57,403 bases of DNA from Solirubrobacteraceae bacterium (GTDB lineage: Bacteria > Actinomycetota > Thermoleophilia > Solirubrobacterales > Solirubrobacteraceae). Positions 39,751 to 46,909 of the stretch are shown here, piece by piece. The stretch spans positions 1-57,403 of the forward strand of contig JANJTP010000050.1 of the NCBI GenBank assembly GCA_024711025.1, given 5' to 3'. The number at the start of each line of letters is the position of its first letter. The stretch's first letter is position 1. The notes below the pieces were generated by a model. It was given only the letters and a program-made list of their open reading frames with translations, did no database searches and was not told the origin of the DNA. A program made the position numbers and the translations under genes.

Positions 39751-41921
39751 CGGGCCACCTCGGGGTCGGGGATCAGGAAGTCGTCGTCGAGCTCCCAGAA
39801 CTCGCGCATGTGCGCGGCGAAGCGGGGGCTGTTCTCGAGCAGGTCGTTGTACATCCGCCGCGTCGGCGTCGAGACGTCGCCCGCGACGAGGCGAGCGCGC
39901 GCGCGGGCGCGGTACTCATCCGCCGGGATCGCCTCGGCCAGCCGCTGCCGTCGGCGCTCGGCGCGCAGCCGCTCGGTCCCCTCGCGATCGACATCGCCCG
40001 CCTCCGTCAGCGCGACGCAGTACTCCTCGCGTGCGGCGCGACGGCTCGTGCGCTCGTCGCGCACGTCGCGCGCGACGGCCTCGGGGTCGCGGTCGATCGA
40101 GTCGCCGTAGCCGCCGCCGTCGCCGCTGACCGCGGTGAACATGTCGTACGCCTTCATCGGCTCGGTGCGCTTGTTCGCCCCGTGGTGAACCGTCCACTCG
40201 CCCTCGACGAGCTCCACGAAAGCGGGGTTGGCGGGATCGTCGCCCTCGCCGTCGGGAATCGGCCGCCGCGCGGCCGCGACCTCGGCGAGGTTCGTGCCCT
40301 TGCCGGTCCACATGTAGAGCGTCGCCGCCGGATGGCCGCCCATCAGGCCCGGCGACGGGTAGATCGGCACCGACCCGAACGAGCCGACCTCGATGTCGCT
40401 CGTGTTGGCGAGCATGTACAGCGACTGGATGCCGTTGCCGCCGCGGAACTTGCCGGCGCCGCCGCCGTCCATCCGCATCCGCCGCGACAGGTAGACGCTC
40501 GGCAGCATCTGCTCCCAGATCTCGGCATCGCCCATGTCGCCCTCGGGGTTGAACTCCACGCCGGAGGTGTCCAGGCCGTCGGCGACGCCGGTCGCCGGCA
40601 TGCCCGCGGCGCCGAACTCCATGTTGTGCGCCCCGAAGGAGCGGCCGTACTGGTCGATCCCGCCGGCCGTGTAGCCGCACGAGAGGGCGCTCGAAGCGTG
40701 GACCTCCTCGCGGTAGCCCTGGGCGAAGAAGGCCCGCGAGAGCGCCTGCCCGACGGCGAGCCCGGCGCCGTACGCCGGCCCCCAGAGCGTCGTCGGGTAG
40801 AGGATCGAGGGCGGGTTGCAGCAGGTCCCGAAGGGGACGTCCAGCGTCGCCGCGAGCAGCGTGCCCTCGTTCGTGCGGCTGTCGTAGAGGACGTGCTGGA
40901 TGAGGCCGTTCATGACGAGGCCCTCGAGGCACGAGAGGCTGCCCTGGAAGGGCTGCCAGGCGGCCGACGAGAGGCCGTCGAAGCTCAGGTGGATCGAGCC
41001 GTCCTCGCGCACGGTGAGCTCGACCGGGGCGTGCAGCAGGCGCTCGTCGCCGGGGATCGGCGACCCGCGCCAGGCGACCTCCCGGTAGACGCCCGGATGC
41101 AGGACCGCGGCGATCTTGCGCTTCGCGGCCCGCAGGCTGTCCTCGATGAACTCCTCCGAGGCGCGCTGGAAGTACTCGAGGCCGTACTCGGCGATCAGCT
41201 CCTTTACGTGCTCGCGGATCATCAGCGAGCCGGTGACCTTCGCCCGGTTGTCGGTCAGCCAGTAGACCGGGGTGCGCGTGCTGCGCTCGACGAGGAGCTC
41301 GAAGTCACGGCGCAGCTCGTCGTTCTCCCCGATCTTCACGCACGGGAGGTAGAGGCCCTCGTGGAAGCGATTGGTGAAATAGGAGTCGAAGCCGCCCGGC
41401 GCCGTCGCCCCGACCTCCGGGACGTGCGTGAGCCCCGCCGCCCACCCGACGAGCTCGCCGTCGACGACGATCGGTGTGACGATCATCTGGTCGAGCGCGT
41501 GCGCGCCGCCGATGTAGGGATCGTTGTTGAAGTAGATGTCCCCCTCGCGGAAGCCCATCGTCTTCTCGTAGTCGTTCTCGATCATCCACTTGATCATCCG
41601 GCTGATCGTGTGGACGTGGACGATGAGCCCGTGCGAGAGGGCGATCGCGTCGCCGTCGGGCGTGTAGAGGCCGAAGATCAGCTCCCCGAGCTCGCGCGTC
41701 ATCGGCGAGGCGGAGACGAGCCGCGCCACCTCGTGCGCGTTGGCCACGACCTGCGAGAGCTTCGTGTAGAGAAGCTCGAAGCGGATCGGGTCCTCCTCCC
41801 AGAGGCGCAGCTCGTCGACGTATGCTCCTGTCCTGGTGAAGCGCTCGGTGCGCTCGTGCAGGAGCTGCTTGAGCGTGTCTGCGGCCACAGTGGCGCTCGC
41901 TTCCGTGGTCATGATGTTCAC
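39747..41921 (-). CDS. Acetone-carboxylase alpha-like subunit (HyuB family, AcxB type)
   Basis: A 724-residue HyuB-family protein, longer than the HyuB at 24580 and closer in layout to acetone-carboxylase alpha. The metal region reads NNDPYIGGAHALDQMIVTPI followed by AGLTHVPEVGATAPGGFDSY, giving the His/Asp/His set in the carboxylase-like HxxxDQ context. Other landmarks are FHEGLYLPCVKIG, CCNPPSILYPTTLWGPAYGAG and RMRMDGGGAGKFRGGNGIQSLY, then GDGGGYGDSIDRDPEAVARD. It should bind metal and join bicarbonate-derived CO2 to the enol phosphate. I kept the GTG at 41921 (AGGAGG 9-14 nt before); an ATG lies at 41912. Confidence 0.9.
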   Translation of the reverse strand: MNIMTTEASATVAADTLKQLLHERTERFTRTGAYVDELRLWEEDPIRFELLYTKLSQVVANAHEVARLVSASPMTRELGELIFGLYTPDGDAIALSHGLIVHVHTISRMIKWMIENDYEKTMGFREGDIYFNNDPYIGGAHALDQMIVTPIVVDGELVGWAAGLTHVPEVGATAPGGFDSYFTNRFHEGLYLPCVKIGENDELRRDFELLVERSTRTPVYWLTDNRAKVTGSLMIREHVKELIAEYGLEYFQRASEEFIEDSLRAAKRKIAAVLHPGVYREVAWRGSPIPGDERLLHAPVELTVREDGSIHLSFDGLSSAAWQPFQGSLSCLEGLVMNGLIQHVLYDSRTNEGTLLAATLDVPFGTCCNPPSILYPTTLWGPAYGAGLAVGQALSRAFFAQGYREEVHASSALSCGYTAGGIDQYGRSFGAHNMEFGAAGMPATGVADGLDTSGVEFNPEGDMGDAEIWEQMLPSVYLSRRMRMDGGGAGKFRGGNGIQSLYMLANTSDIEVGSFGSVPIYPSPGLMGGHPAATLYMWTGKGTNLAEVAAARRPIPDGEGDDPANPAFVELVEGEWTVHHGANKRTEPMKAYDMFTAVSGDGGGYGDSIDRDPEAVARDVRDERTSRRAAREEYCVALTEAGDVDREGTERLRAERRRQRLAEAIPADEYRARARARLVAGDVSTPTRRMYNDLLENSPRFAAHMREFWELDDDFLIPDPEVAR

Positions 41922-41933
41922 CGAATCGCCTCC

Positions 41934-44072
41934 TCAGGCCTTTACGCTCATCCAGATGCTGCGGTACTCGTCCATATGGACGCTGCGGCCCGGTGGGACG
42001 ACGACCGTGGTGTAGGCGTTCTCGAGCACGGCCGGTCCGTCCACGCGGTTGCCGGGGCGCAGCTCGTCGACGCTGAAGATCGACGCCTGGGCCCACTCCC
42101 CGTCGAAGTACGCGGGGCGGGTGCCGACGCGCGCGTCGGTGGCGGGCCGCTCGCCCGAGAGCTCGTGCCGGCGCAGGCGCGGGCGGATCTTCGGCGCGCG
42201 GACGACGAGCCCGACCTCGAAGAGGTCGAAGCCCGCCTGGGGGTATCGCGCCGCGCGCGAGTACGTCTGCGAGTACTGGGCCTCGAAGGCGTCGATCAGC
42301 GCACGCCAGTCGTCGACCGAGTCGATCCGCTCGCGCGGCGAGTCGACGACGAGGTCGTTGAGCTGGCGCCCGTAGCGGAGCATCGCCTGATGGCGGTACT
42401 CGAGCCGGGCGGGGTCGAAGCCCTCGAGCTCCATCTGCTCGGTCGCCCGTGCCCGCAGGCGATCCCAGACCTCGGTGACCCGCGCGGCGACCTCCAGGAG
42501 GTCGTCGTCGCTCGCGTCGGGCGGGATGACGAGGTTGAGCGACTGCGAGTAGTGGTGCTCGTAATCGGCGGCGGCGGCGCCGAACGCGGAGAAGACCGAC
42601 GAGTAGGGGAACATGATGATCCCGCTCAACGGCACGCCGTCGGTGTAGCCGGCGACGTGGCCCGGGCCGCCCCCGCCGAACGCGAGCAGCGTGTACTCCG
42701 ACATGTCGAACCCGCGCGAGACGACCAGGCCGTAGATCGACTCGCGCATCCGCGTGTCGATGATGCGGCGAACGCCGAGCGCGGCGTCCTCGACGGTGAG
42801 GCCGAGCGGCTCGGCGATCTTCTCGCGGATCGCTCGCCGGGCGCCGTCGACGTCGAGATCCATCTGCCCGCCGGCGAAGCGAGCGGGGTTGAGGAGGCCG
42901 AGCACGACGTTGGCGTCGGTCACGGTCGGCTCGGTCCCGCCGCGGCCGTAGCAGACGGGCCCCGGGTCGGCGCCCGCGCTCTCGTGGCCGACGACGAGTC
43001 GGCCGGTGAGGGGATCGATGCCGGCGATCGTCCCGCCGCCGGCGCCGATCGAGACCACCTCGGCGATCGGCACGCCGAGCACGAATCGACCGACGGTCGG
43101 CTCGCGATTGACCGCGACGTTGCCGTTGGTGATCAGCCCGAGGTCGAACGAGGTGCCGCCGACGTCGGTCGTGATGATGTTGCGCAGGCCATACGTCTCG
43201 CCGATGAAGCGGCCGCCGACGAGCCCGCCCACGGGGCCGGACTGGATGGTCTCGACGACGCGGACGGAGCGCGCCGGCGCGAGCCCTCCGGCGGACTGCA
43301 TCACCTGGAGCTCGCCGTCGAAGCCGCCGCGCTTCAGCTCGTCCTCGAGATTGGCGAACGCGCGCTTGACGAGCGGGCCGGCGTACGCCTCGAAGGTCGC
43401 GGCGTTCGCGCGCGGGAGCTCGCGGATGACGGGCGAGACCTCGTGCGAGGTCACGACGGGCCCGTCGACCCCTCGCCGCGCGAGGACCTCGCGCGCGATC
43501 TCCGCGGCCCGCGCCTCGTGCGCGTCGTTGAGGAAGGACCACAGGAAGCAGACGACGATCGCGTCGGCCCCCGCGTCCAGCAGCTCCTCGACGGCCTGCT
43601 CGACATCGGCTTCGTAGAGCGGGATCTGCTCGGCGCCGAGGCAGTCGACCCGCTCGGTGACGCCACGGACGCGGCCGAACGGGATCAGGGGCTCGAGCAT
43701 CCGGTGGGTCACCGGATGGATCCGCGCCGGGCGATCCAGCTCGGTCCAGCTCTGCTTGCCGCGCCCCATGGCGAGGAGGTGCTCGAAGCCGCGCGTCACG
43801 ATGAGGCCGGGAGCTCCGCCGCGGCGGGTCAGCACGGTGTTGAGCGCAACGGTCGCGCCGTAGCCGAGGACGCGCAGCGACGACAGCGTCTCGCGCACCG
43901 GGAGGCCCATCTCGTCGGCGGCGCGCTCGATCGCGCGGAAGAAGCCGCGGCTCACATCGTCGGGGGTGCTGGGCGCCTTGGCGGTGGCGAACTCACCGTC
44001 CGCGTCGACCAGGAAGGCGTCCGTGAACGTACCTCCGACATCGATGTAGCAGAGCTCAGGCTGCCGTCCCAT
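41934..44072 (-). CDS. Acetone-carboxylase beta-like subunit (HyuA family, AcxA type)
   Basis: A 712-residue HyuA-family ATPase. The phosphate loop is LCYIDVGGTFTDAFLVDADG near residue 7, followed by YGATVALNTVLTRRGGAPGL, QSAGGLAPARSVRVVETIQS, TTDVGGTSFDLGLITNG, GAGGGTIAGIDPLTGRLVVG and CYGRGGTEPTVTDANVVLGL. In acetone and acetophenone carboxylases this subunit phosphorylates the ketone enol and bicarbonate at the cost of ATP. The ATG has AGGAG 10-14 nt upstream. First gene of the five-gene coupled operon; the palindrome at 44101-44116 lies 29 bp before its start. Confidence 0.92.
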   Translation of the reverse strand: MGRQPELCYIDVGGTFTDAFLVDADGEFATAKAPSTPDDVSRGFFRAIERAADEMGLPVRETLSSLRVLGYGATVALNTVLTRRGGAPGLIVTRGFEHLLAMGRGKQSWTELDRPARIHPVTHRMLEPLIPFGRVRGVTERVDCLGAEQIPLYEADVEQAVEELLDAGADAIVVCFLWSFLNDAHEARAAEIAREVLARRGVDGPVVTSHEVSPVIRELPRANAATFEAYAGPLVKRAFANLEDELKRGGFDGELQVMQSAGGLAPARSVRVVETIQSGPVGGLVGGRFIGETYGLRNIITTDVGGTSFDLGLITNGNVAVNREPTVGRFVLGVPIAEVVSIGAGGGTIAGIDPLTGRLVVGHESAGADPGPVCYGRGGTEPTVTDANVVLGLLNPARFAGGQMDLDVDGARRAIREKIAEPLGLTVEDAALGVRRIIDTRMRESIYGLVVSRGFDMSEYTLLAFGGGGPGHVAGYTDGVPLSGIIMFPYSSVFSAFGAAAADYEHHYSQSLNLVIPPDASDDDLLEVAARVTEVWDRLRARATEQMELEGFDPARLEYRHQAMLRYGRQLNDLVVDSPRERIDSVDDWRALIDAFEAQYSQTYSRAARYPQAGFDLFEVGLVVRAPKIRPRLRRHELSGERPATDARVGTRPAYFDGEWAQASIFSVDELRPGNRVDGPAVLENAYTTVVVPPGRSVHMDEYRSIWMSVKA

Positions 44073-44100
44073 TCAGTCTCTCCTCAAAGCCTATTGACGA

Positions 44101-44116
44101 ACGAACGCTCGTTAGC
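44101..44116. promoter_or_regulatory. TetR-type operator palindrome (site f)
   Basis: ACGAACGCTCGTTAGC, 29 bp upstream of the carboxylase beta gene and sharing its first 15 bases with site e. It lies with site g in the divergent gap between the carboxylase operon and the TetR gene. Confidence 0.72.
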
Positions 44117-44203
44117 TAGGGTCAAGCTAGCATTCGGTTCGGGAGGATGTCAAGCGGATAGCTTGCTCATCTGCGGGGTTTGCTGGATAGGCTCTCCTCG
44201 CGC

Positions 44204-44219
44204 CCTAACGAACGTTCGG
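44204..44219. promoter_or_regulatory. TetR-type operator palindrome (site g)
   Basis: CCTAACGAACGTTCGG, one mismatch to symmetry. It reaches to within 9 bp of the TetR start and overlaps the first bases of its GGAG ribosome binding site, so binding there would give tight autorepression of the TetR-ligase-lyase operon. Confidence 0.72.
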
Positions 44220-44228
44220 AGTGACGAA

Positions 44229-44879
44229 TTGGGAACACAGGCAGAATTGTCCACGGTGGAGCGCCTCGAGGAGACGGCGCTCGACTGCTTCACGGAGCTT
44301 GGCTTCCATGCCACCTCGATGCGGACGATCGCCGCACGGGTGGAGGTCCGCCCGGCGTCGCTCTACCACTGGTTCCCCAGCAAGCAGGCGCTCCTGCAGG
44401 CGCTCATGACGCGCTTCCTCGAGGGCCTCACCCGCGAGGTGCTACAGGTGCTCGACGAGCACGCGACGCCGGTGCGGCGACTTGCGGCCGCGGCGTGGGT
44501 GCACGTCGTCTACCACGGCGTCCATCGCCGTGCCGCGTTCGTCAGCGACACCGAGGTGCGCGCGCTCGAGGGCGGGAACGCGGAAGCGATCATGCGCCTG
44601 CGCGACTCATACGAGCAGATCATCCGGCAATTGATCAGCGACGGCGTCGCCTCGGGGGACTTCGAGTGCCGAGACGTCCGCGTCGCTACGAAGGCGATCC
44701 TCCTGCAGTGCACGGGCGTAGCCGTCTGGTACCGGCCGAACGGCCCGTTCACGCTGCCGGAGATAGCCGAGATGCACGTCGAGCTCGTGCTCAACTCGCT
44801 GCGAGTCGACGTGCCGGTCGGCAGCGCCGCGGAGCTGCTCGGCGACCGCCGACCGATCGCAGTCACGACAGAGGAGTGA
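44229..44879 (+). CDS. TetR-family transcriptional regulator
   Basis: A 216-residue protein with the helix-turn-helix at about 11-57: LEETALDCFTELGFHATSMR, TIAARVEVRPASLYHWF and PSKQALLQALM. The C-terminal ligand domain is helical (WVHVVYHGVHRRAAFVSD; RLRDSYEQIIRQLISDGVA; KAILLQCTGVAVWYRP), a KstR/FadR-like TetR_C arrangement. There is no ATG; I chose the TTG at 44229 because GGAG lies 7 nt upstream, with a GTG at 44256 as alternative. It is divergent from the carboxylase operon with two palindromes between. First of a rightward three-gene operon with the glutamylamide ligase (8 nt later) and the ammonia-lyase. It is the best candidate for the regulator of all NCKAACG sites, but the other TetR cannot be excluded. 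Confidence 0.87.
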   Translation: MGTQAELSTVERLEETALDCFTELGFHATSMRTIAARVEVRPASLYHWFPSKQALLQALMTRFLEGLTREVLQVLDEHATPVRRLAAAAWVHVVYHGVHRRAAFVSDTEVRALEGGNAEAIMRLRDSYEQIIRQLISDGVASGDFECRDVRVATKAILLQCTGVAVWYRPNGPFTLPEIAEMHVELVLNSLRVDVPVGSAAELLGDRRPIAVTTEE

Positions 44880-44887
44880 GGGACACG

Positions 44888-46309
44888 ATGCACAGGACCG
44901 CCGAGGCGCAGGCCACGCCGGCCTTCCGCGATCACGACGTCGAGGCCGCGATCGCGTTCTTGGAGGAGCGCGACATCGACACGCTGATCGTCGCGGGCAG
45001 CGACACCCATGGGGTCATGCGGGGCAAGCGCGTTCCGATCGCCGAGGCGCCGCGCGCGCTGGCGGACGGGATCAACCTGTGCAACGTCATGTGGGTGATC
45101 GACGTGGCCGAGCGCGACTTCGTTCCGTGCCCGGACGGGGTCGACGGCTACTTCCCGACCGAGCGCAACGGCTACCCGGACATGCGGCTGGTCCCCGACC
45201 TCGCAACGCTCCGCGTCGTTCCGTGGCACGAGCGCACGGCGCTTGTGCTGGGAGACTTCTCGACGCCGGACGGCGATCCGGTGCCCATCGCGCCGCGGAC
45301 GGTCCTGTCCCGACTCGTCCAGCGCGCACGTGCGCTGGGCCTCGAGCCGCACACGGCGATCGAGCTCGAGTTCTACGCGCTGCGGGAGACGACCGAGTCG
45401 CTCGTCGGCAAGGGATCCGCGCAGCTCGTGCCGTACAGCCTGCGACCCGCGACGTACGGCGTCGTCAGCGGCTCGGCGCAGGAGCCCCTCACGCGCGTCG
45501 TACGCGAGGGGATGCGGGCATTCGGAGTGCCGATAGAGGCGTGCAACCCCGAGACGGGACCCGGCCAGTTCGAGATCAACCTCCGACACGACGAGACGCT
45601 CACGGCCGCCGACCACGCCTTCCTCTTCAAGAGCGGCGTCAAGGAGCTGGCCGCCCGGATGGGTCTTACCGCGACATTCATGGCGAAGCCTCACCCGGAG
45701 TGGTCCGGCAACTCCTGCCATGCGCACATGAGCATGACGCGCGACGGGAGGAACGCCTTCGCGGCCGGCGGCGACGAGCCCGGGGCGATGTCGGCGACGA
45801 TGCGCTCGGCCGCGGCCGGCATGATCGCGACGCTGGCGGAGCTGACCGCGGTGATCGCCCCGACGATCAACTCGTATCGTCGCTTCCGGCCCTACTCGTG
45901 GGGTGGCACGACCGCGACCTGGGGTGTCGACAACCGCACCGTCGGCATCCGCGCCGTCTGCGAGACGCCGGCGGGCACGCGGCTGGAGCACCGCCAGGGC
46001 GGTGGCGACGCGAACCCGTACCTCGTCGCTGCGGCGATGCTCGCCGGGGCACTGCACGGCATCGAGCACCGACTGGAGCCGCCGATGCTCCGCGAGGACG
46101 ACGTCTACGCGCTGCCGGCCGGCGAGGTCGAGCAGGCGCCGACGTCGCTTGCGCAGGCGACGGAGGCGCTCGACCGCAGCGCCGTGGCACGTACGTACCT
46201 GGGCGACGACTTCGTCGACCACTACGTCGCGATGAAGCGCGCGGAGATCACAGCCGCGAACGAGGCCGTCACCGACTGGGAGATCGACCGCTACCTCGAG
46301 AGCGTGTAG
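44888..46309 (+). CDS. Glutamine-synthetase-like gamma-glutamylamide ligase
   Basis: A 473-residue GS-fold protein. Landmarks are AGSDTHGVMRGKRVPIAEA, the catalytic-core EIEFYAL, NPETGPGQFEINLRHDETL, FMAKPHPEWSGNSCHAHMSM (the ATP/metal His motif), SYRRFRPYSWGGTTATWGVD and RLEHRQGGGDANPYL. The G-x-x-R-GK N-terminus and loops resemble PuuA/IpuC-type enzymes, which glutamylate amines with ATP, more than housekeeping GlnA, which has a longer N-terminal beta-grasp and the NLFLPEKD adenylylation loop. A PuuD-like hydrolase in the divergent operon could remove the glutamate again. The ATG at 44888 lies 8 nt after the TetR stop. The amine substrate is unknown. Confidence 0.88.
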   Translation: MHRTAEAQATPAFRDHDVEAAIAFLEERDIDTLIVAGSDTHGVMRGKRVPIAEAPRALADGINLCNVMWVIDVAERDFVPCPDGVDGYFPTERNGYPDMRLVPDLATLRVVPWHERTALVLGDFSTPDGDPVPIAPRTVLSRLVQRARALGLEPHTAIELEFYALRETTESLVGKGSAQLVPYSLRPATYGVVSGSAQEPLTRVVREGMRAFGVPIEACNPETGPGQFEINLRHDETLTAADHAFLFKSGVKELAARMGLTATFMAKPHPEWSGNSCHAHMSMTRDGRNAFAAGGDEPGAMSATMRSAAAGMIATLAELTAVIAPTINSYRRFRPYSWGGTTATWGVDNRTVGIRAVCETPAGTRLEHRQGGGDANPYLVAAAMLAGALHGIEHRLEPPMLREDDVYALPAGEVEQAPTSLAQATEALDRSAVARTYLGDDFVDHYVAMKRAEITAANEAVTDWEIDRYLESV

Positions 46310-46313
46310 CGCG

Positions 46314-46748
46314 ATGAGCGACCTGCGCGAAACCGCCCACAACTCCGAAGCCCCGGCCGCCCTGCTGCGCGTCCGAATGTCGTCGTCGGAGGCTCGCTAC
46401 GCCGGCGGCCTCGTCGACGGCGCATCGATCACCGCGCTGTTCGGCGACCTCGCCACCGAGCTGTCGATTCGCCACGACGGCGACGAGGGGCTCTTCCGTG
46501 CCTACGAGGAGATCGAGTTCCTCGCCCCCGTACGCGCCGGTGACTACATCGAGGCGCGCGCGTGGATGCTGCACGTGGGCCACACGTCGAGGCGTGTCGC
46601 GTTCGAGGCGTGGAAGCAGATCACGGCTGAGCCCGAGGCCGGCGACTCTGCCGCGGCGGTCCTGCCCGCGCCCGTGCTCGTCGCGCGGGCCGTCGGGACC
46701 GTCGTCACGCCACTCGAGCGTCAGCGTCGACTACCCACCACGGCCTGA
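46314..46748 (+). CDS. Beta-aminoacyl-CoA ammonia-lyase (Kal/Acl-like hotdog protein)
   Basis: A 144-residue hotdog-fold protein: RVRMSSSEARYAGGLVDGAS, ITALFGDLATELSIRHDGD, GLFRAYEEIEFLAPVRAGDY and VGHTSRRVAFEAWKQI. This order (MS-x-x-(D/E)-A-x-Y-x-G-x-L-V-x-G, GD-x-x-TEL, Y-x-x-(I/V)EF-x-APV-x-x-GD, FEA-x-K) is what I recall for beta-alanyl-CoA:ammonia-lyase and for 3-aminobutyryl-CoA ammonia-lyase of lysine fermentation, of the same length (about 130-145). It would remove ammonia from a beta-aminoacyl-CoA to give an enoyl-CoA, the step right after BKACE. It starts 4 nt after the ligase stop. A generic thioesterase-like role is the alternative. Confidence 0.82.
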   Translation: MSDLRETAHNSEAPAALLRVRMSSSEARYAGGLVDGASITALFGDLATELSIRHDGDEGLFRAYEEIEFLAPVRAGDYIEARAWMLHVGHTSRRVAFEAWKQITAEPEAGDSAAAVLPAPVLVARAVGTVVTPLERQRRLPTTA

Positions 46749-46892
46749 GCCCCGCCCCGCGCGCCACTCCCCCGCTCTCCACATCTCGCTCGCGAGCACC
46801 CGCTCGGGCCGCGCGCGCCACTCGAGCGCGCGCCGCCACAGCTCGGCGGTCGCGCGCGGCGGCGGCAGGTACTCGACGTCGCCGCCGCCCAC
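46731..46892 (-). CDS. Possible small protein, 53 residues
   Basis: An open frame from a GTG at 46890-46892 to a TAG at 46731-46733 with consistently GC-ending codons. It reads VGGGDVEYLPPPRATAELWR, then RALEWRARPERVLASEMWRA, a plausible amphipathic, Trp/Arg-rich helix. It is divergent from the kinase gene (17 bp apart) and overlaps the 3' end of the ammonia-lyase gene by 18 bp. No family is recognised and no ribosome binding site is obvious; it may simply be the 160-bp gap. Confidence 0.25.
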   Translation of the reverse strand: MGGGDVEYLPPPRATAELWRRALEWRARPERVLASEMWRAGEWRAGRGSGRGG

Positions 46893-46909
46893 GCCCCCAC
46901 AATAGGACC

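Noticed and set aside
39292-44072. Plain acetone degradation by acetone carboxylase
   Set aside because: Not excluded, but BKACE acting on acetoacetate would be a null reaction, and the ligase, PuuD-like and ammonia-lyase genes would have no role. A different ketone is favoured.
39810-44228. Very long open frame on the plus strand opposite the carboxylase operon
   Set aside because: It is the antisense of the HyuA/HyuB/AcxC-like genes, rich in Arg/Ala/Asp/Glu with no domain. Stop codons are rare in all frames of such GC-rich DNA. Only its last 217 codons (TetR) are a gene.
44888-46309. Housekeeping glutamine synthetase (glnA)
   Set aside because: The N-terminal domain and loops look like PuuA/IpuC enzymes, the operon partners are TetR and an ammonia-lyase, and a PuuD-like hydrolase is divergent.
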